A DNA stretch of 64,000 bases from Sphingomonas ginsenosidimutans (GCF_002374835.1 NZ_NWVD01000001.1:124001-188000), one strand, 5' to 3'; positions 53,233-62,284 are shown, numbered from the stretch's first letter. Numbers and translations: made by a program. The notes: generated by a model from the letters alone, not told the origin.

Positions 53233-54504
53233 TCAGTGGGCGGCGCGCGCTGCCTCGCCCGTCATCTCCAGCCGGACCGGCAGGCTGCGGATCCCGCTGA
53301 CGAACGCCGATTGCGTGTACAATGCGGGGCCGTCCGCCACGACCGACGCGACGTTGTGCGCGAAGGCGCGGAAGAACGCCTCGATCTCCAGCTTGGCGAC
53401 GAACTGCCCCAGGCACTGGTGCGGGCCATAGCCGAAGGCGAGGTGATTGTTAGGACTGCGATCCGCGACGAACCGCTGCGCATCGGGGAACACCGCATCG
53501 TCGCGGGTCGCCGCGCCGTAATTGAGCATCACATGGTCGCCCGCGCGGATCACGATATCGTCGATCGTGTAATCCTGCGTCGCGGTGCGGAAGAAATGCT
53601 TGACCGGCGCGGTATAGCGGATCGCCTCGTTGGCGAAGCTCTTGACCAGCGCCGGATCGTCGCGCAGCCGCGCGATCAGCGACGGATCCTCGATCAGCGC
53701 GGTGATCCCCCCGACGATCGAGGCGGCGGTCGTGTCATGGCCCGCGGTGGCGACGATCACGTAATAGCCCAGCCGTTCCGACGGCGTCAGGTCGCGTGCG
53801 CCCTCCAGCCCGCGCGCGATCAGCGTGCCGACGTCGTCCTGCGGATCGGCCAGCTTGCGCGCGTTCACCTCCGCGAAGAAGGCGCCATATTCCTGCACCA
53901 CCGCGGTCAGATGCTCGCCGATCGTCAGCCCCGGGCGGCGCACCGCCGGGTCGCTCGCCCCGAAGATTTCGTGCGTCAGCTGGAGCATCCGCGCCTCGTC
54001 CGCCGGCGGGATACCGAGGATCGTCATCGCGACGCGCAGCGGATACCAGAACACCACATCGGCGGCGACGTCGCAGCGCCCGTCGGGATAGCCGCGCAGC
54101 CGCCCGACGAAGTCCTCCGCCAGCCCGTCGACCATCGCTTCCAGCCGGCGGATGTTCTTGGGCAGGAAATAATCCTGCGTCATCGCGCGCAATTCCAGGT
54201 GCCGCGCGCCGTCGATCGTCACCAGCGATTCGACGCCCGCCTCCAGCCCGAAGAACTGGCGGTTCATCTCCTCCACCTCGATCGGCATCAGCGTGTTGCG
54301 CGGGCCGGCGTTGAAGATGTCCGCGCGCCGCTCCACCTCGCGAATGTGCGCGTGACGGGTCAGCACCCAGAAGGGCCGGAACCCGGGCGGCTCCGCCCGG
54401 GCGACGGGGTGTTCGGTGCGCAGCCACGTCATGAACGCCTGCAGCCGCGCCGGATCCCCGTACAGGACCGGGTCGGCGATCTGGTTGACGTCGAACGCTT
54501 CCAT
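53233..54504 (-). CDS. Cytochrome P450
   Basis: 423 residues, soluble bacterial class. I-helix AGHDTT at 254-259, ExxR at Glu293-Arg296, and the haem loop FGYGPHQCLG with Cys364 as axial ligand. It would hydroxylate or epoxidise a hydrophobic substrate; no ferredoxin or reductase gene is adjacent, so electrons must come from elsewhere. It lies 14 bases downstream of a TonB receptor gene with a GGGAGG ribosome site between, so both are one operon and the receptor probably imports the substrate. Confidence 0.93.
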   Translation of the reverse strand: MEAFDVNQIADPVLYGDPARLQAFMTWLRTEHPVARAEPPGFRPFWVLTRHAHIREVERRADIFNAGPRNTLMPIEVEEMNRQFFGLEAGVESLVTIDGARHLELRAMTQDYFLPKNIRRLEAMVDGLAEDFVGRLRGYPDGRCDVAADVVFWYPLRVAMTILGIPPADEARMLQLTHEIFGASDPAVRRPGLTIGEHLTAVVQEYGAFFAEVNARKLADPQDDVGTLIARGLEGARDLTPSERLGYYVIVATAGHDTTAASIVGGITALIEDPSLIARLRDDPALVKSFANEAIRYTAPVKHFFRTATQDYTIDDIVIRAGDHVMLNYGAATRDDAVFPDAQRFVADRSPNNHLAFGYGPHQCLGQFVAKLEIEAFFRAFAHNVASVVADGPALYTQSAFVSGIRSLPVRLEMTGEAARAAH

Positions 54505-54518
54505 CGATCGCCTCCCGC

Positions 54519-56894
54519 TCAGAACGACGCCCGGACGCGCAGGCCATAGGTGCGCGGCGGGGCGAGATAGGCGTTCTGGTCCCCGGTCTGCAGCGGGGTG
54601 TTGAACGCCTGCGTCGGGTAGATTTCGTTGGTCAGGTTCTGCCCGAACGCCTCCACGGTCAGCCCCGAGCGCAGCTTCAGGCCGAGATTGGCGTTGATCA
54701 CATGCACCGCGCCGCGCTGCGCCAGCGAGGCGGTGTTGATCAGCTGGCTGCCGCTGTACTGATATTGCACGCGGCCGGTCAGGTTGATTTCGTCATTGAG
54801 CGGCTGGTCGAGGTTGATCGTGGCATTGCCCTGGAACTTCGGCGCGAAGCGGAACCGCGATCCCGACAGTACCGGATCGATCGTCGGATCGTCGCCATAT
54901 TGCGCATGCGGCAGCCATGTACCGTCCAGACCCAGCGTCAGCGCGGGCGTCAGCTGGAACAGGTTCTCGATCTCCACGCCGTAGTCGGTCGCCGACCGCG
55001 CGTTGAGCACGGTGAAGCGCAGGCCGACGAACTGCGCCACCTGCACGTTCGAGATGTCGTAGTAGAAGAACGAGATGTTGGTGCGGGCGCGGCGGTCGAG
55101 ATATTCGAATTTGCCGCCGATTTCATAGGCGTTGACCGTTTCGGGCTTGTACACCGGGTTGAGCGGGGCGGTGACCGTGCTGCCCGGGTTGACCGCCAGG
55201 ATCAGGCCCTGCACCGCCGCGGGCAGCGCCGCGAATTCCGTCGGATTGTTCAGCAGCGTGCCGGCGCCATTGGCGTCGATGTTCACGCCGCCCGCCTTGA
55301 AGCCGCGATTGTAGGTGGCGTACAGCATCACGTCGTTGACCGGGCGATATTGCAGACCCACGGTGCCGCTGAACGCCTTGTCGGTGGTCGACCGGTCGTA
55401 GCCGGGGCCCGGCGAGATGCCCAGCACGCGGAACACCGCATTGGGGCGCGGATCGTAGAAGCCGTAGCGGAACGCGCCCTGCTTCTCCTCGATCGAATAG
55501 CGGATGCCGCCGATCACGCTGAACCGGTCGTTCAGGCGCGCGTCGAGATGCGCGAAGCCGGCGTAGGATTTGGAACGCCCGCCCATGAACTCGGTCGCGA
55601 CGCGCCCGTTCACCGCCGACACCGTGCCCGCCGGCAGGCCCGCCCCGCCCAGCACGACGTTCCAGTAGGTCTGCGCCTGCGTCCCCCAGTACAGGTTGCG
55701 GCTCATCGTCAGCCGCTCGTCGGAGAAGAAGCCGCCGACGACCAGGTCGGCGTTCAGCGCCTCGATCTTGCCATTATAGGTCAGTTCCTGCGAGAAGAAC
55801 TTGCTGCGGAACCCTTCATCCAGGTTCAGCACGTCGGCACCGGAGAAATCGGCGTCGGCATCGGTCTGTTGCAGGGTGAAGCGGCGCAGCGCGGTGACCG
55901 AGCGGATCTCGCCGTTGCCCACGCCGATGTTGACCAGCGCGGTGCCGCCGTAATCCTCGATCGACTGAAGGCTGGGCGCGCTGAGCGAAGCCTGGAAGTC
56001 TTCCAGCCGACGCGACGGTACGCGGCGGCCGTTGGCGACGGTCAGCGCGTCGATCAGCGGCTGCGTCGGGCCGTTGATATAGTCGCTGGTCGCATAGCAG
56101 CAGTCGCCCGAACTATGCGCATAGTCGCCGATCAGGCGGATCGTCAGGTCCGCGCTCGGCTCGAACAGCAACTGACCCTTCACCGCCTGGCTGGAATCGT
56201 TGTTAAGCGACCGGCCGGTGGTCGAATCCTTGTAGAAACCGTCGCGCTTGCCCGCCAGGCCCGCGATGCGGACCGACAGCGTGTCGCTGAGCGGCACCGA
56301 TACGGCCGCGCGCCCCAGCACGGTTTCGTAATTGGCGTAGCTGAGGTCGACCAGCCCCTCGGTCCGGTCGAGGCTGGGCTTGGTGGAGGTCAGCAGCAGC
56401 GCACCGGCGGTCGTGTTCTTGCCGAACAGCGTCCCCTGCGGCCCGCGCAGCACCTGGAGGTTGTCGATGTCGAGGAAGTTCTGGAGCGCGGAGGCGGCAC
56501 GGCTGCGATAGACGCCGTCGATGAAGACGCCGACCGATCCTTCGAAGCTGCGGCTGTTGCCGGTGGTGCCCAGCCCGCGAATGATGACATTGGCGGACGA
56601 GGTGGAGATGTTCGTCGCGCGGAAGCTGATGCTGGGGCTGATCGCCTGGATGTTCGAGACGTTCTCGACCCGTGCGGTCGCCAGCGTATCGGCATCGGCG
56701 GCGGTGATCGCGATCGGCACGTCCTGGATATTCTCGGCACGGCGCTGCGCGGTGACGACGATATCCTCAAGCCCGCCGCTGGCTTGCTGTGCGGCCGGCG
56801 CGGGCGCCTCCGGTGCAGGTGCCTGCGCATGGGCCGGAACGGCCAGTGCGAACGGGGCGGCAGACGCCAGAATACGCCATTTGTTCAGCGACAT
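54519..56894 (-). CDS. TonB-dependent receptor co-transcribed with the P450
   Basis: 791 residues with a signal peptide ending AHAQA at about residue 25. TonB-box-like DIVVTAQRRAENIQDVPIAI, then plug motifs (VIIRGLGTTGN, VFIDGVYRSRA, VLRGPQGTLFGKNTTAGALL), and a C-terminal barrel ending LRVRASF. The plug style is that of siderophore or hydrophobic-compound receptors rather than of the two carbohydrate receptors in this window. Substrate unknown; the P450 suggests a lipophilic natural product. Confidence 0.9.
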   Translation of the reverse strand: MSLNKWRILASAAPFALAVPAHAQAPAPEAPAPAAQQASGGLEDIVVTAQRRAENIQDVPIAITAADADTLATARVENVSNIQAISPSISFRATNISTSSANVIIRGLGTTGNSRSFEGSVGVFIDGVYRSRAASALQNFLDIDNLQVLRGPQGTLFGKNTTAGALLLTSTKPSLDRTEGLVDLSYANYETVLGRAAVSVPLSDTLSVRIAGLAGKRDGFYKDSTTGRSLNNDSSQAVKGQLLFEPSADLTIRLIGDYAHSSGDCCYATSDYINGPTQPLIDALTVANGRRVPSRRLEDFQASLSAPSLQSIEDYGGTALVNIGVGNGEIRSVTALRRFTLQQTDADADFSGADVLNLDEGFRSKFFSQELTYNGKIEALNADLVVGGFFSDERLTMSRNLYWGTQAQTYWNVVLGGAGLPAGTVSAVNGRVATEFMGGRSKSYAGFAHLDARLNDRFSVIGGIRYSIEEKQGAFRYGFYDPRPNAVFRVLGISPGPGYDRSTTDKAFSGTVGLQYRPVNDVMLYATYNRGFKAGGVNIDANGAGTLLNNPTEFAALPAAVQGLILAVNPGSTVTAPLNPVYKPETVNAYEIGGKFEYLDRRARTNISFFYYDISNVQVAQFVGLRFTVLNARSATDYGVEIENLFQLTPALTLGLDGTWLPHAQYGDDPTIDPVLSGSRFRFAPKFQGNATINLDQPLNDEINLTGRVQYQYSGSQLINTASLAQRGAVHVINANLGLKLRSGLTVEAFGQNLTNEIYPTQAFNTPLQTGDQNAYLAPPRTYGLRVRASF

Positions 56895-57018
56895 CGCTGT
56901 TCCTCTCCCAACTATCGAGCGCCTCGTCGCGGGCGCCTCGTCACGACGATGCTAACACCGTCGCACATATGGAACAAGTGTATCTTATCTTTGCCGGCCG
57001 GTTTGCGGGCGGGCGGCG

Positions 57019-57612
57019 GTGAGCGTATGCGATGCCATGGCGACCGTTGGACCGCATGACAGGCTGGACGAGAGGCAGCGCAGGACGCGCGCCGCGTTGC
57101 ACGCGGCGCTGGGCCGGTTGGCGGAGCGGATGGAATATTCGGCGATCGGGGTCAGCTTGATCGCGCAGGAGGCCGGCGTCGGCCGCCCGACCTTCTATCG
57201 CCATTATTCCGGGGTCGATGCGCTGCTGGTCGACCGGCTGCGCGGGGACCTGGTCGAGCAGCGTGCGCTGGCCGAGCGGCTGGCGCTGGCCCGCACGCCG
57301 ATCCGCGACGCGCATGTCGCGACGTCGCGGTTCGCGCTCGAACGGATCAGCTCGCAGCCGCGCCTGTACCAGGCGTTGCTGGACGGGTCGGCGGGCGCCA
57401 ATGCGGTCACGCTGTTCCGTGAGCAGGTGGCGGCGCTGGCCACGATGCGCGAGGTGCTGGCGCGCGGTGCCGACCGGCACGTCGCGCGATTGACGGTCGG
57501 GATGCTGTCGGGTGCGATCAGCGGGTTCCTGCTGGCGTGGATTGAGGGTGGTTTGACACCGGCGCCGGCGGTCGCGGCGGAATTGCTGGTCGATTCGCTG
57601 CGGCTGTCGTGA
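57019..57612 (+). CDS. TetR-family regulator divergent from the P450/receptor operon
   Basis: About 197 residues. The DNA-binding domain covers TRAALHAALGRLAERMEYSA and GVGRPTFYRHYSGVDALL. The GTG at 57019 is used here; ATG 57037 is an equally possible start, as neither has a clear ribosome site. The 124-base gap to the TonB receptor contains an AT-rich stretch (56966-56991) likely to hold the divergent promoters. It probably controls the P450/receptor pair, perhaps also the EthD/hydrolase genes downstream. Confidence 0.82.
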   Translation: MSVCDAMATVGPHDRLDERQRRTRAALHAALGRLAERMEYSAIGVSLIAQEAGVGRPTFYRHYSGVDALLVDRLRGDLVEQRALAERLALARTPIRDAHVATSRFALERISSQPRLYQALLDGSAGANAVTLFREQVAALATMREVLARGADRHVARLTVGMLSGAISGFLLAWIEGGLTPAPAVAAELLVDSLRLS

Positions 57613-57631
57613 TCGCGGCCTTGTGATCCGC

Positions 57632-57649
57632 GCATAACGGAAGTTATGC
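57632..57649. promoter_or_regulatory. Perfect 7-base inverted repeat, candidate operator
   Basis: GCATAAC-GGAA-GTTATGC, 20 bases after the TetR stop and about 135 bases before the EthD gene. A perfect 18-base dyad in such GC-rich DNA is unlikely to be accidental. A second short hairpin, CCCGCG/CGCGGG, lies at 57661-57677. The binding protein is unknown. Confidence 0.5.
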
Positions 57650-57690
57650 TGAACGCCGGACCCGCGAATCGCGCGGGCCAGGGGAGAGCG

Positions 57691-57780
57691 ATGTGGCGGT
57701 TCGCGGGGAGCGCGACGATCATCACCGGCAGCGGCCAGACCGCCACATTCCGGCATATAACCGAACATCATGAAGGATGA
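57691..57780 (+). pseudogene. 29-codon frame resembling the N-terminus of a short-chain dehydrogenase
   Basis: Translates as MWRFAGSATIITGSGQTA then FRHITEHHEG. The first 16 residues look like an SDR start (a basic residue, then FxGxxxIITGSGxG), but the reading frame ends soon after and the second glycine of the cofactor motif is missing. A strong ribosome site (AGGGGAGAG) precedes it. It ends 4 bases before the EthD start. Either a decayed SDR whose body was deleted or a short leader peptide. Confidence 0.3.
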
Positions 57781-57784
57781 GGAC

Positions 57785-58096
57785 ATGGTCACGCTTTCGA
57801 TCGCCTACCCCTATGCCGCCGATGCGCGGTTCGACGCGGACTATTTCACCGCCACGCACATCCCGCTGTGCCACGAGGTCTGGGGCGATGCGGTGACGGG
57901 GTTGACGGTGCATCTGGCGCTGGCCGGGCTGACGGGCGACCCGGCGTTTTCCGCGATCGTGCACGTGGACTTCGCGTCGATGGAGGCGTTCCAGCAGGCG
58001 ATGAGCCTGCCGCGCAACGCGGACCTGCAGGGCGACGTGCCGAATTATTCGTCGGTGGCGCCGCTGGTGCAGTTGAGCCGGAAGGCCGTCGGATGA
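57785..58096 (+). CDS. EthD-family small protein
   Basis: 103 residues, a single ferredoxin-like EthD domain with the signature DADYFTATHIPLCHEVWGDA at residues ~18-37 and a C-terminal NYSSVAPLVQ. EthD proteins accompany P450 ether-degradation genes and other catabolic sets; their biochemical role is uncertain. The start at 57785 fits AAGGA upstream. It overlaps the hydrolase gene by 4 bases (ATGA). Confidence 0.82.
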   Translation: MVTLSIAYPYAADARFDADYFTATHIPLCHEVWGDAVTGLTVHLALAGLTGDPAFSAIVHVDFASMEAFQQAMSLPRNADLQGDVPNYSSVAPLVQLSRKAVG

Positions 58097-59004
58097 CGCC
58101 CCCGGGCGCGTTCCAGCCGAGCTGGACCCCCGATCCGGCGAGCGGCATCGGCATCGCCCAGGTCGCGGCGAACGGGCTGACGTTCGAGGTCGCGCAGGCC
58201 GGCGAGGGCGATCACCTGGCCCTGTGCCTGCATGGCTTTCCCGAGCTTCATTACAGCTGGCGCCACCAGATCCCGCTGCTCGCGGCCAAGGGCTATCGCG
58301 TCTGGGCCCCCAACCAGCGCGGCTATGGCGCGTCGTCACGCCCGCCCGAGGTCGCCGACTATAGCGCCGACCGGATCGTCGCCGATGCCGCGGCGCTGTT
58401 CGATGCCAGCGGGGCGACGAAGCTGACGCTGGTGGCGCACGACTGGGGCGGGGCGATCGCATGGATGTTCGCGATCAATCGCGTCCGCCCGGTCGAGCGG
58501 CTGGTGGTGATGAACCTGCCGCACCCGCGCTGTTTCCAGCGTGCGCTGGCGCACTGGCCGCAGCGGCGGCGCAGCTGGTACATGGCGCTGTTCCAGCTGC
58601 CGTGGCTGCCGGAGCGGTTCCTGCTGGGCGGGGACGCCGCCGCGATCCGCCGCGCGTTCCGCGGCATGGCGGTGGACAAGGCGCGCTTCCCCGACGCGGT
58701 GCTGGACGTCTACGCCCGCGCCGCGCAGCGCCCCGGCGCGATCACCGCGATGGTCAACTGGTATCGTGCCGCGGTGCGTCATCGCGATCGCATGGCGCTC
58801 TCGAACGGCGGGCGCGTCGACGTACCGACGCTGATCGTGTGGGGCGAGGAAGACAGCGCGCTGGGACTGGAGACGCTGGACGGCACGGAAGAATTCGTCA
58901 CCGACCTGACGATCCGGCGGCTGCCCGGCGTGTCGCACTGGGTCCAGCAGGAAGCGCCGGAGGCGGTCAACGCGATCCTGGACGAGTGGCTGCCGGAGGC
59001 CTGA
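58093..59004 (+). CDS. Alpha/beta hydrolase, epoxide hydrolase type
   Basis: 303 residues. Nucleophile Asp117 in VAHDWGGAIAW, oxyanion-hole HGFP at 47-50, acid Asp254 in WGEEDSALG, and base His282 in GVSHWVQQEAP. An Asp rather than Ser nucleophile points to epoxide hydrolase or dehalogenase. Tyr residues of the cap domain expected for epoxide opening are plausible (RRSWYMALFQLP). An epoxide formed by the nearby P450 is an attractive substrate but not proven. Confidence 0.88.
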   Translation: MTPPGAFQPSWTPDPASGIGIAQVAANGLTFEVAQAGEGDHLALCLHGFPELHYSWRHQIPLLAAKGYRVWAPNQRGYGASSRPPEVADYSADRIVADAAALFDASGATKLTLVAHDWGGAIAWMFAINRVRPVERLVVMNLPHPRCFQRALAHWPQRRRSWYMALFQLPWLPERFLLGGDAAAIRRAFRGMAVDKARFPDAVLDVYARAAQRPGAITAMVNWYRAAVRHRDRMALSNGGRVDVPTLIVWGEEDSALGLETLDGTEEFVTDLTIRRLPGVSHWVQQEAPEAVNAILDEWLPEA

Positions 59005-59032
59005 TCGGGCGGCAAGCGCCAGAGAAACGGAA

Positions 59033-59061
59033 AAGGGGCGGGCCTTTCGGCGCCGCCCCTT
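59033..59061 (-). terminator. Rho-independent-type terminator for the outer-membrane protein gene
   Basis: AAGGGGCGG (59033-59041) pairs with CCGCCCCTT (59053-59061). On the minus strand the stem is followed by TTTTCC, so it would stop transcription from the 59134-59739 gene and may also act on the convergent hydrolase transcript. Confidence 0.6.
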
Positions 59062-59091
59062 CCCTCCCGCACGGAACACAACTGGTGCGGA

Positions 59092-59121
59092 CCGGTCGCC
59101 TGGTGCTCCCTTGGCGACCGG
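59092..59121. repeat. Perfect 9-base inverted repeat
   Basis: CCGGTCGCC (59092-59100) and GGCGACCGG (59113-59121) around a 12-base loop, 13 bases after the stop of the outer-membrane protein gene. No T-run follows; it may protect the 3-prime end of the transcript. Confidence 0.45.
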
Positions 59122-59133
59122 AAGCTCGTCGGA

Positions 59134-59739
59134 TCAGAAGTGGGCGATCACGCCCAGCGTCGGACGGAAGCTGTTGGTCCAGCCGAAGGTCGACACCTCA
59201 CCGCGCAGGCGGATGCCCGAATTGCCGGTGATGCCGCCCAGGCCGATTTCCTTCGGACCGACTTCGAAGCCGATGCCGTAGGTGACGTCGTGGAAATCGC
59301 GGGTGGTGTCGACGCGCTTGTCGAAGTTCACCCACTGATAGCCGACCTTGCCGTAGATCATGCCGCTTTCACCCGCGCGGAAGCCGAAGCGGCCGGCGGC
59401 GCCATACTGCCAGTCGATGTCGCCCGACACGCCCTTGGCGACATTGCCCTCGGCGCCGACGAAGACGGGGCCGAGCGGCACGTTGACGCCGACCAGACCC
59501 TCGACCAGCGAACCGTTCAGCTTGTCGCCGATCGGCGCGCCCGGAACGCTGTCCTTCGAGAATTCCTCCCAGCCGCCGCGCACGCCAAAATACGGCTCGA
59601 TACCGAAGGCGCGGGTGCCGTCGGGAGCGGTGGTGGTCGTCGTGTCGGTGGTGGTGGTGGTGGCCATGTCCTGCGCCAGCGACGGGGTGGCCACGAACGC
59701 GGCAGACGCGGCAACGGCCGCGAGAACAAGCTTACGCAT
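59134..59739 (-). CDS. Outer-membrane beta-barrel protein (porin/opacity type)
   Basis: 201 residues. Signal peptide MRKLVLAAVAASAAF ending SLAQD at ~23, a Thr-rich linker (TTTTTDTTTTT), then short beta strands (YFGVRGGWEEF, GMIYGKVGYQWVNF) and a terminal Phe (LGVIAHF). This is a small eight-stranded barrel type. AGGAAG precedes the start. The 259-base gap upstream holds a dyad, CACAAA-N8-TTTGTG (59847-59866), that may be a control site, and nothing else I can assign. Confidence 0.82.
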   Translation of the reverse strand: MRKLVLAAVAASAAFVATPSLAQDMATTTTTDTTTTTAPDGTRAFGIEPYFGVRGGWEEFSKDSVPGAPIGDKLNGSLVEGLVGVNVPLGPVFVGAEGNVAKGVSGDIDWQYGAAGRFGFRAGESGMIYGKVGYQWVNFDKRVDTTRDFHDVTYGIGFEVGPKEIGLGGITGNSGIRLRGEVSTFGWTNSFRPTLGVIAHF

Positions 59740-59998
59740 ACGCTTCCTCAAACTTCTGTGTTGCCCGGTGACTGGGCCGCAACGGCGGCCGCCGGGACTG
59801 GGACTGGCTGAACCGCGGCGCGCGCGCTTGGTTGCTCGCACCTGCACACAAAATCGTAGCTTTGTGGTGGGTGTTGCGGAACTGTCACGCTTTCTGTCGC
59901 CCGGATGAACGAAGTCCGCGGTTTATGGCGGCGATGGGGCAGATGTGCCGCAAAAACGTCACGTAACGGGCGACGACGTGAGGGGCACTCGCGTCGCG

Positions 59999-60340
59999 CT
60001 ACACCCGCCGTCCCCGCCGGGTGGCGGCGTGGAAATCGGCGGGCTTGTCGGCGATCCAGCGCAGGAAGCGCGCGATGTCCGGCCAGTCGCGGATCGCCGC
60101 GAGCGTTCCGGCGCGGGCAAGCGTCGCATTGTCGGCGGCGGCGTGGATCGCGCGGTGGCAGATCGGGTGGAGCGGGACGGTATCGGTCCCGCCCTCGCTG
60201 CGCGGAACGACATGATGCCATTCGACCGCCGCGCCCAGCGGGCGGGCGCACAGCGCGCAGCGGTCGTCCGGCGCGCGCCGCGCCGCGGCCAGTGCCGCCG
60301 CGGCGGCCAGCCCCGCCTTTCGCCTAACCCTGCCGGCCAT
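59999..60340 (-). CDS. HNH endonuclease-family protein
   Basis: 113 residues. Zinc-type Cys pairs CALC (28-31) and an HNH core VEWHHVVPRSEGGTD with PLHPICHRAIH (His42-His43, Cys61-His62, His66). The basic N-terminus (MAGRVRRKAG) fits nucleic-acid binding. Downstream of pyruvate kinase on the same strand, 66 bases away. Not near phage or restriction genes, so a housekeeping or orphan nuclease. Confidence 0.82.
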   Translation of the reverse strand: MAGRVRRKAGLAAAAALAAARRAPDDRCALCARPLGAAVEWHHVVPRSEGGTDTVPLHPICHRAIHAAADNATLARAGTLAAIRDWPDIARFLRWIADKPADFHAATRRGRRV

Positions 60341-60406
60341 CAGCGGACAAAGCGCGGCGGCGGGGCGGTGTTCCGCGTCCCGCAATCAGCGGGCGGCGGG
60401 CGGCGC

Positions 60407-61924
60407 TCAGCGCGCGTCGGGACCGCGATAGTCCTTCAGCTCGTCGCCGACGATCCGCACGACGTGCAGCACGTTGGTGGAGCCGGGGGTGCGGAACGGT
60501 ACGCCGGCCATCACGATGACGCTGTCGCCGGCCTTGGCGATCCCCTGGCGCAGCGCGATGCGCTTCGCCTTGGCGACCATCTCCTCGAAGGATTCGACGT
60601 CGCGGGTGTTGACGTTGTGGGTGCCCCACAACAGCCCCAGGCGGCGCGCGGTATCCTTGCTGGGGGTCAGCACCAGGATCGGCACGCCGGGCCGTTCGCG
60701 CGAGATGCGCCGCGCGGTCGAGCCGGAGGTGGTGAAGCAGATGATCGCCGACGCCGACACCGTCTCGGCGATGTTCTTCGCCGCTTCGGCCAGCGCGTCG
60801 GCGGTGGTGGGATCGGGGCGCGTGACGGTGAAATGGACGCGGTCGCCGTGCATCGGATCGCGTTCCACCGCATCACCGATCGCGTTCATCATCGCGACCG
60901 ATTCGACCGGCCACTGGCCCGCGGCGCTTTCCGCCGACAGCATGATCGCATCCGCGCCGTCGTAGATGGCGGTGGCGACGTCGGACACCTCGGCCCGGGT
61001 GGGCGAGGGCGAGACGATCATGGATTCGAGCATCTGCGTCGCGACCACCACGGGGCGGCCCATCCGTCGCGCGGTTTCCACGATGCGCTTCTGCAGCGGC
61101 GGCACCGACTGCGGCGGCAGCTCGACGCCCAGGTCGCCGCGCGCGACCATCACGCCGTCGCACAGCTCCACGATCTCGTCGAGGCGCTCGATCGCGGCGG
61201 GCTTCTCGATCTTGGCGAGCAGCGCGGCGCGCCCCTCGATCAACTTGCGCGCCTCGGCCAGATCCTCGGGCCGCTGGACGAACGACAGCGCGATCCAGTC
61301 CACCCCCTGGTCGACCGCGAAGGCGAGGTCGGACCGGTCCTTTTCGGTCAGCGCCGCCATCGGCACGACGACGTCAGGGACGTTCAGCCCCTTGTTGTCG
61401 CTCAGCGGGCCGCCGACCTCGACGGTGGTGACGATCCGATCAGCGTTGTGATCGGTGACGCGCAGCACGAGCTTCCCGTCGTCCAGCAGCAGCCGGGCGC
61501 CGGGTTCGATCGCGGCGAAGATCTCGCGATGCGGCAGGCGCACGCGCGTGGCGTCGCCCGGCGCCGTATCGTGATCCAGCGTGAAGGTGCTGCCGGTGGC
61601 CAGCGTCACGCGCCCGTCGGCGAACTTGCCGACGCGCAGCTTCGGCCCCTGAAGATCGGCGAGGATGGTCGAGGGACGGTTGAAGCGTTCCTCCAGCGAG
61701 CGGATCGCGGCGATGATCGCCTTCTTCGATTCCTGGTCGCCGTGGCTCATGTTGATGCGGAAGGCGTCGGCCCCCGCCTGGAACAGCGTCGCGATCATCT
61801 CCGGCGTGTCGCTGGCCGGGCCGAGCGTGGCGAGCACGCGGACCTTGCGCGAACGCGGGAGCACGGTCTCGGTGCCGGTGGGGTCGATGCCGGTGGGACG
61901 GGCGTTCTGGGGATCGAGGGTCAT
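60407..61924 (-). CDS. pyk: Pyruvate kinase
   Basis: 505 residues, slightly longer than the E. coli enzymes because of an N-terminal extension of about 25 residues before KVRVLATLGPAS. Active-site motifs are intact: FRINMSHG, the signature AKIEKPAAIERLDEIV with the catalytic Lys, VARGDLGVELP for metal and substrate, and ATQMLESM. Converts phosphoenolpyruvate and ADP to pyruvate and ATP. Confidence 0.97.
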   Translation of the reverse strand: MTLDPQNARPTGIDPTGTETVLPRSRKVRVLATLGPASDTPEMIATLFQAGADAFRINMSHGDQESKKAIIAAIRSLEERFNRPSTILADLQGPKLRVGKFADGRVTLATGSTFTLDHDTAPGDATRVRLPHREIFAAIEPGARLLLDDGKLVLRVTDHNADRIVTTVEVGGPLSDNKGLNVPDVVVPMAALTEKDRSDLAFAVDQGVDWIALSFVQRPEDLAEARKLIEGRAALLAKIEKPAAIERLDEIVELCDGVMVARGDLGVELPPQSVPPLQKRIVETARRMGRPVVVATQMLESMIVSPSPTRAEVSDVATAIYDGADAIMLSAESAAGQWPVESVAMMNAIGDAVERDPMHGDRVHFTVTRPDPTTADALAEAAKNIAETVSASAIICFTTSGSTARRISRERPGVPILVLTPSKDTARRLGLLWGTHNVNTRDVESFEEMVAKAKRIALRQGIAKAGDSVIVMAGVPFRTPGSTNVLHVVRIVGDELKDYRGPDAR

Positions 61925-61993
61925 GCCGCTTCCTGCTTTGCCGCGCCGCCTCTACCCGTTACCGCGAACAGTTCAACCTCCCGGAGACCCATG

Positions 61994-62284
61994 ATGGACA
62001 GGCTCGACACGATTGACGACGCGGCAGCGGCGGCGGCGTTCCGCCGGCTGGTGCGCCATCTGCGTCACCGCAGCGATGCGCAGAACGTCGATCTGATGGG
62101 GCTGGCGGGGTTCTGCCGCAACTGCCTGTCGGACTGGATTGGCGAGGCGGCCGGGCTGGACCGCGACACCGCGCGCGAGGCGATCTACGGCATGCCCTAT
62201 GCCGCGTGGAAGGACGCGCACCAGGCGGAGGCGACCCCGGAACAGCTGGCGCGGATGGCGGAAAGCGTGAAGAAGAACGGCTGA
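61994..62284 (+). CDS. DUF1244 family protein
   Basis: 96 residues, all helical. The family hallmark LAGFCRNCLSDWIGEAA and the following IYGMPYAAWKD are present. Function unknown. ATG 61994 is preferred to ATG 61991 on spacing from GGAG. It is divergent from pyruvate kinase. Confidence 0.88.
   Translation: MDRLDTIDDAAAAAAFRRLVRHLRHRSDAQNVDLMGLAGFCRNCLSDWIGEAAGLDRDTAREAIYGMPYAAWKDAHQAEATPEQLARMAESVKKNG

Noticed and set aside
56966..56991. TetR operator between the P450-linked receptor and its divergent TetR gene
   Set aside because: The AT-rich stretch has no convincing inverted repeat by eye.
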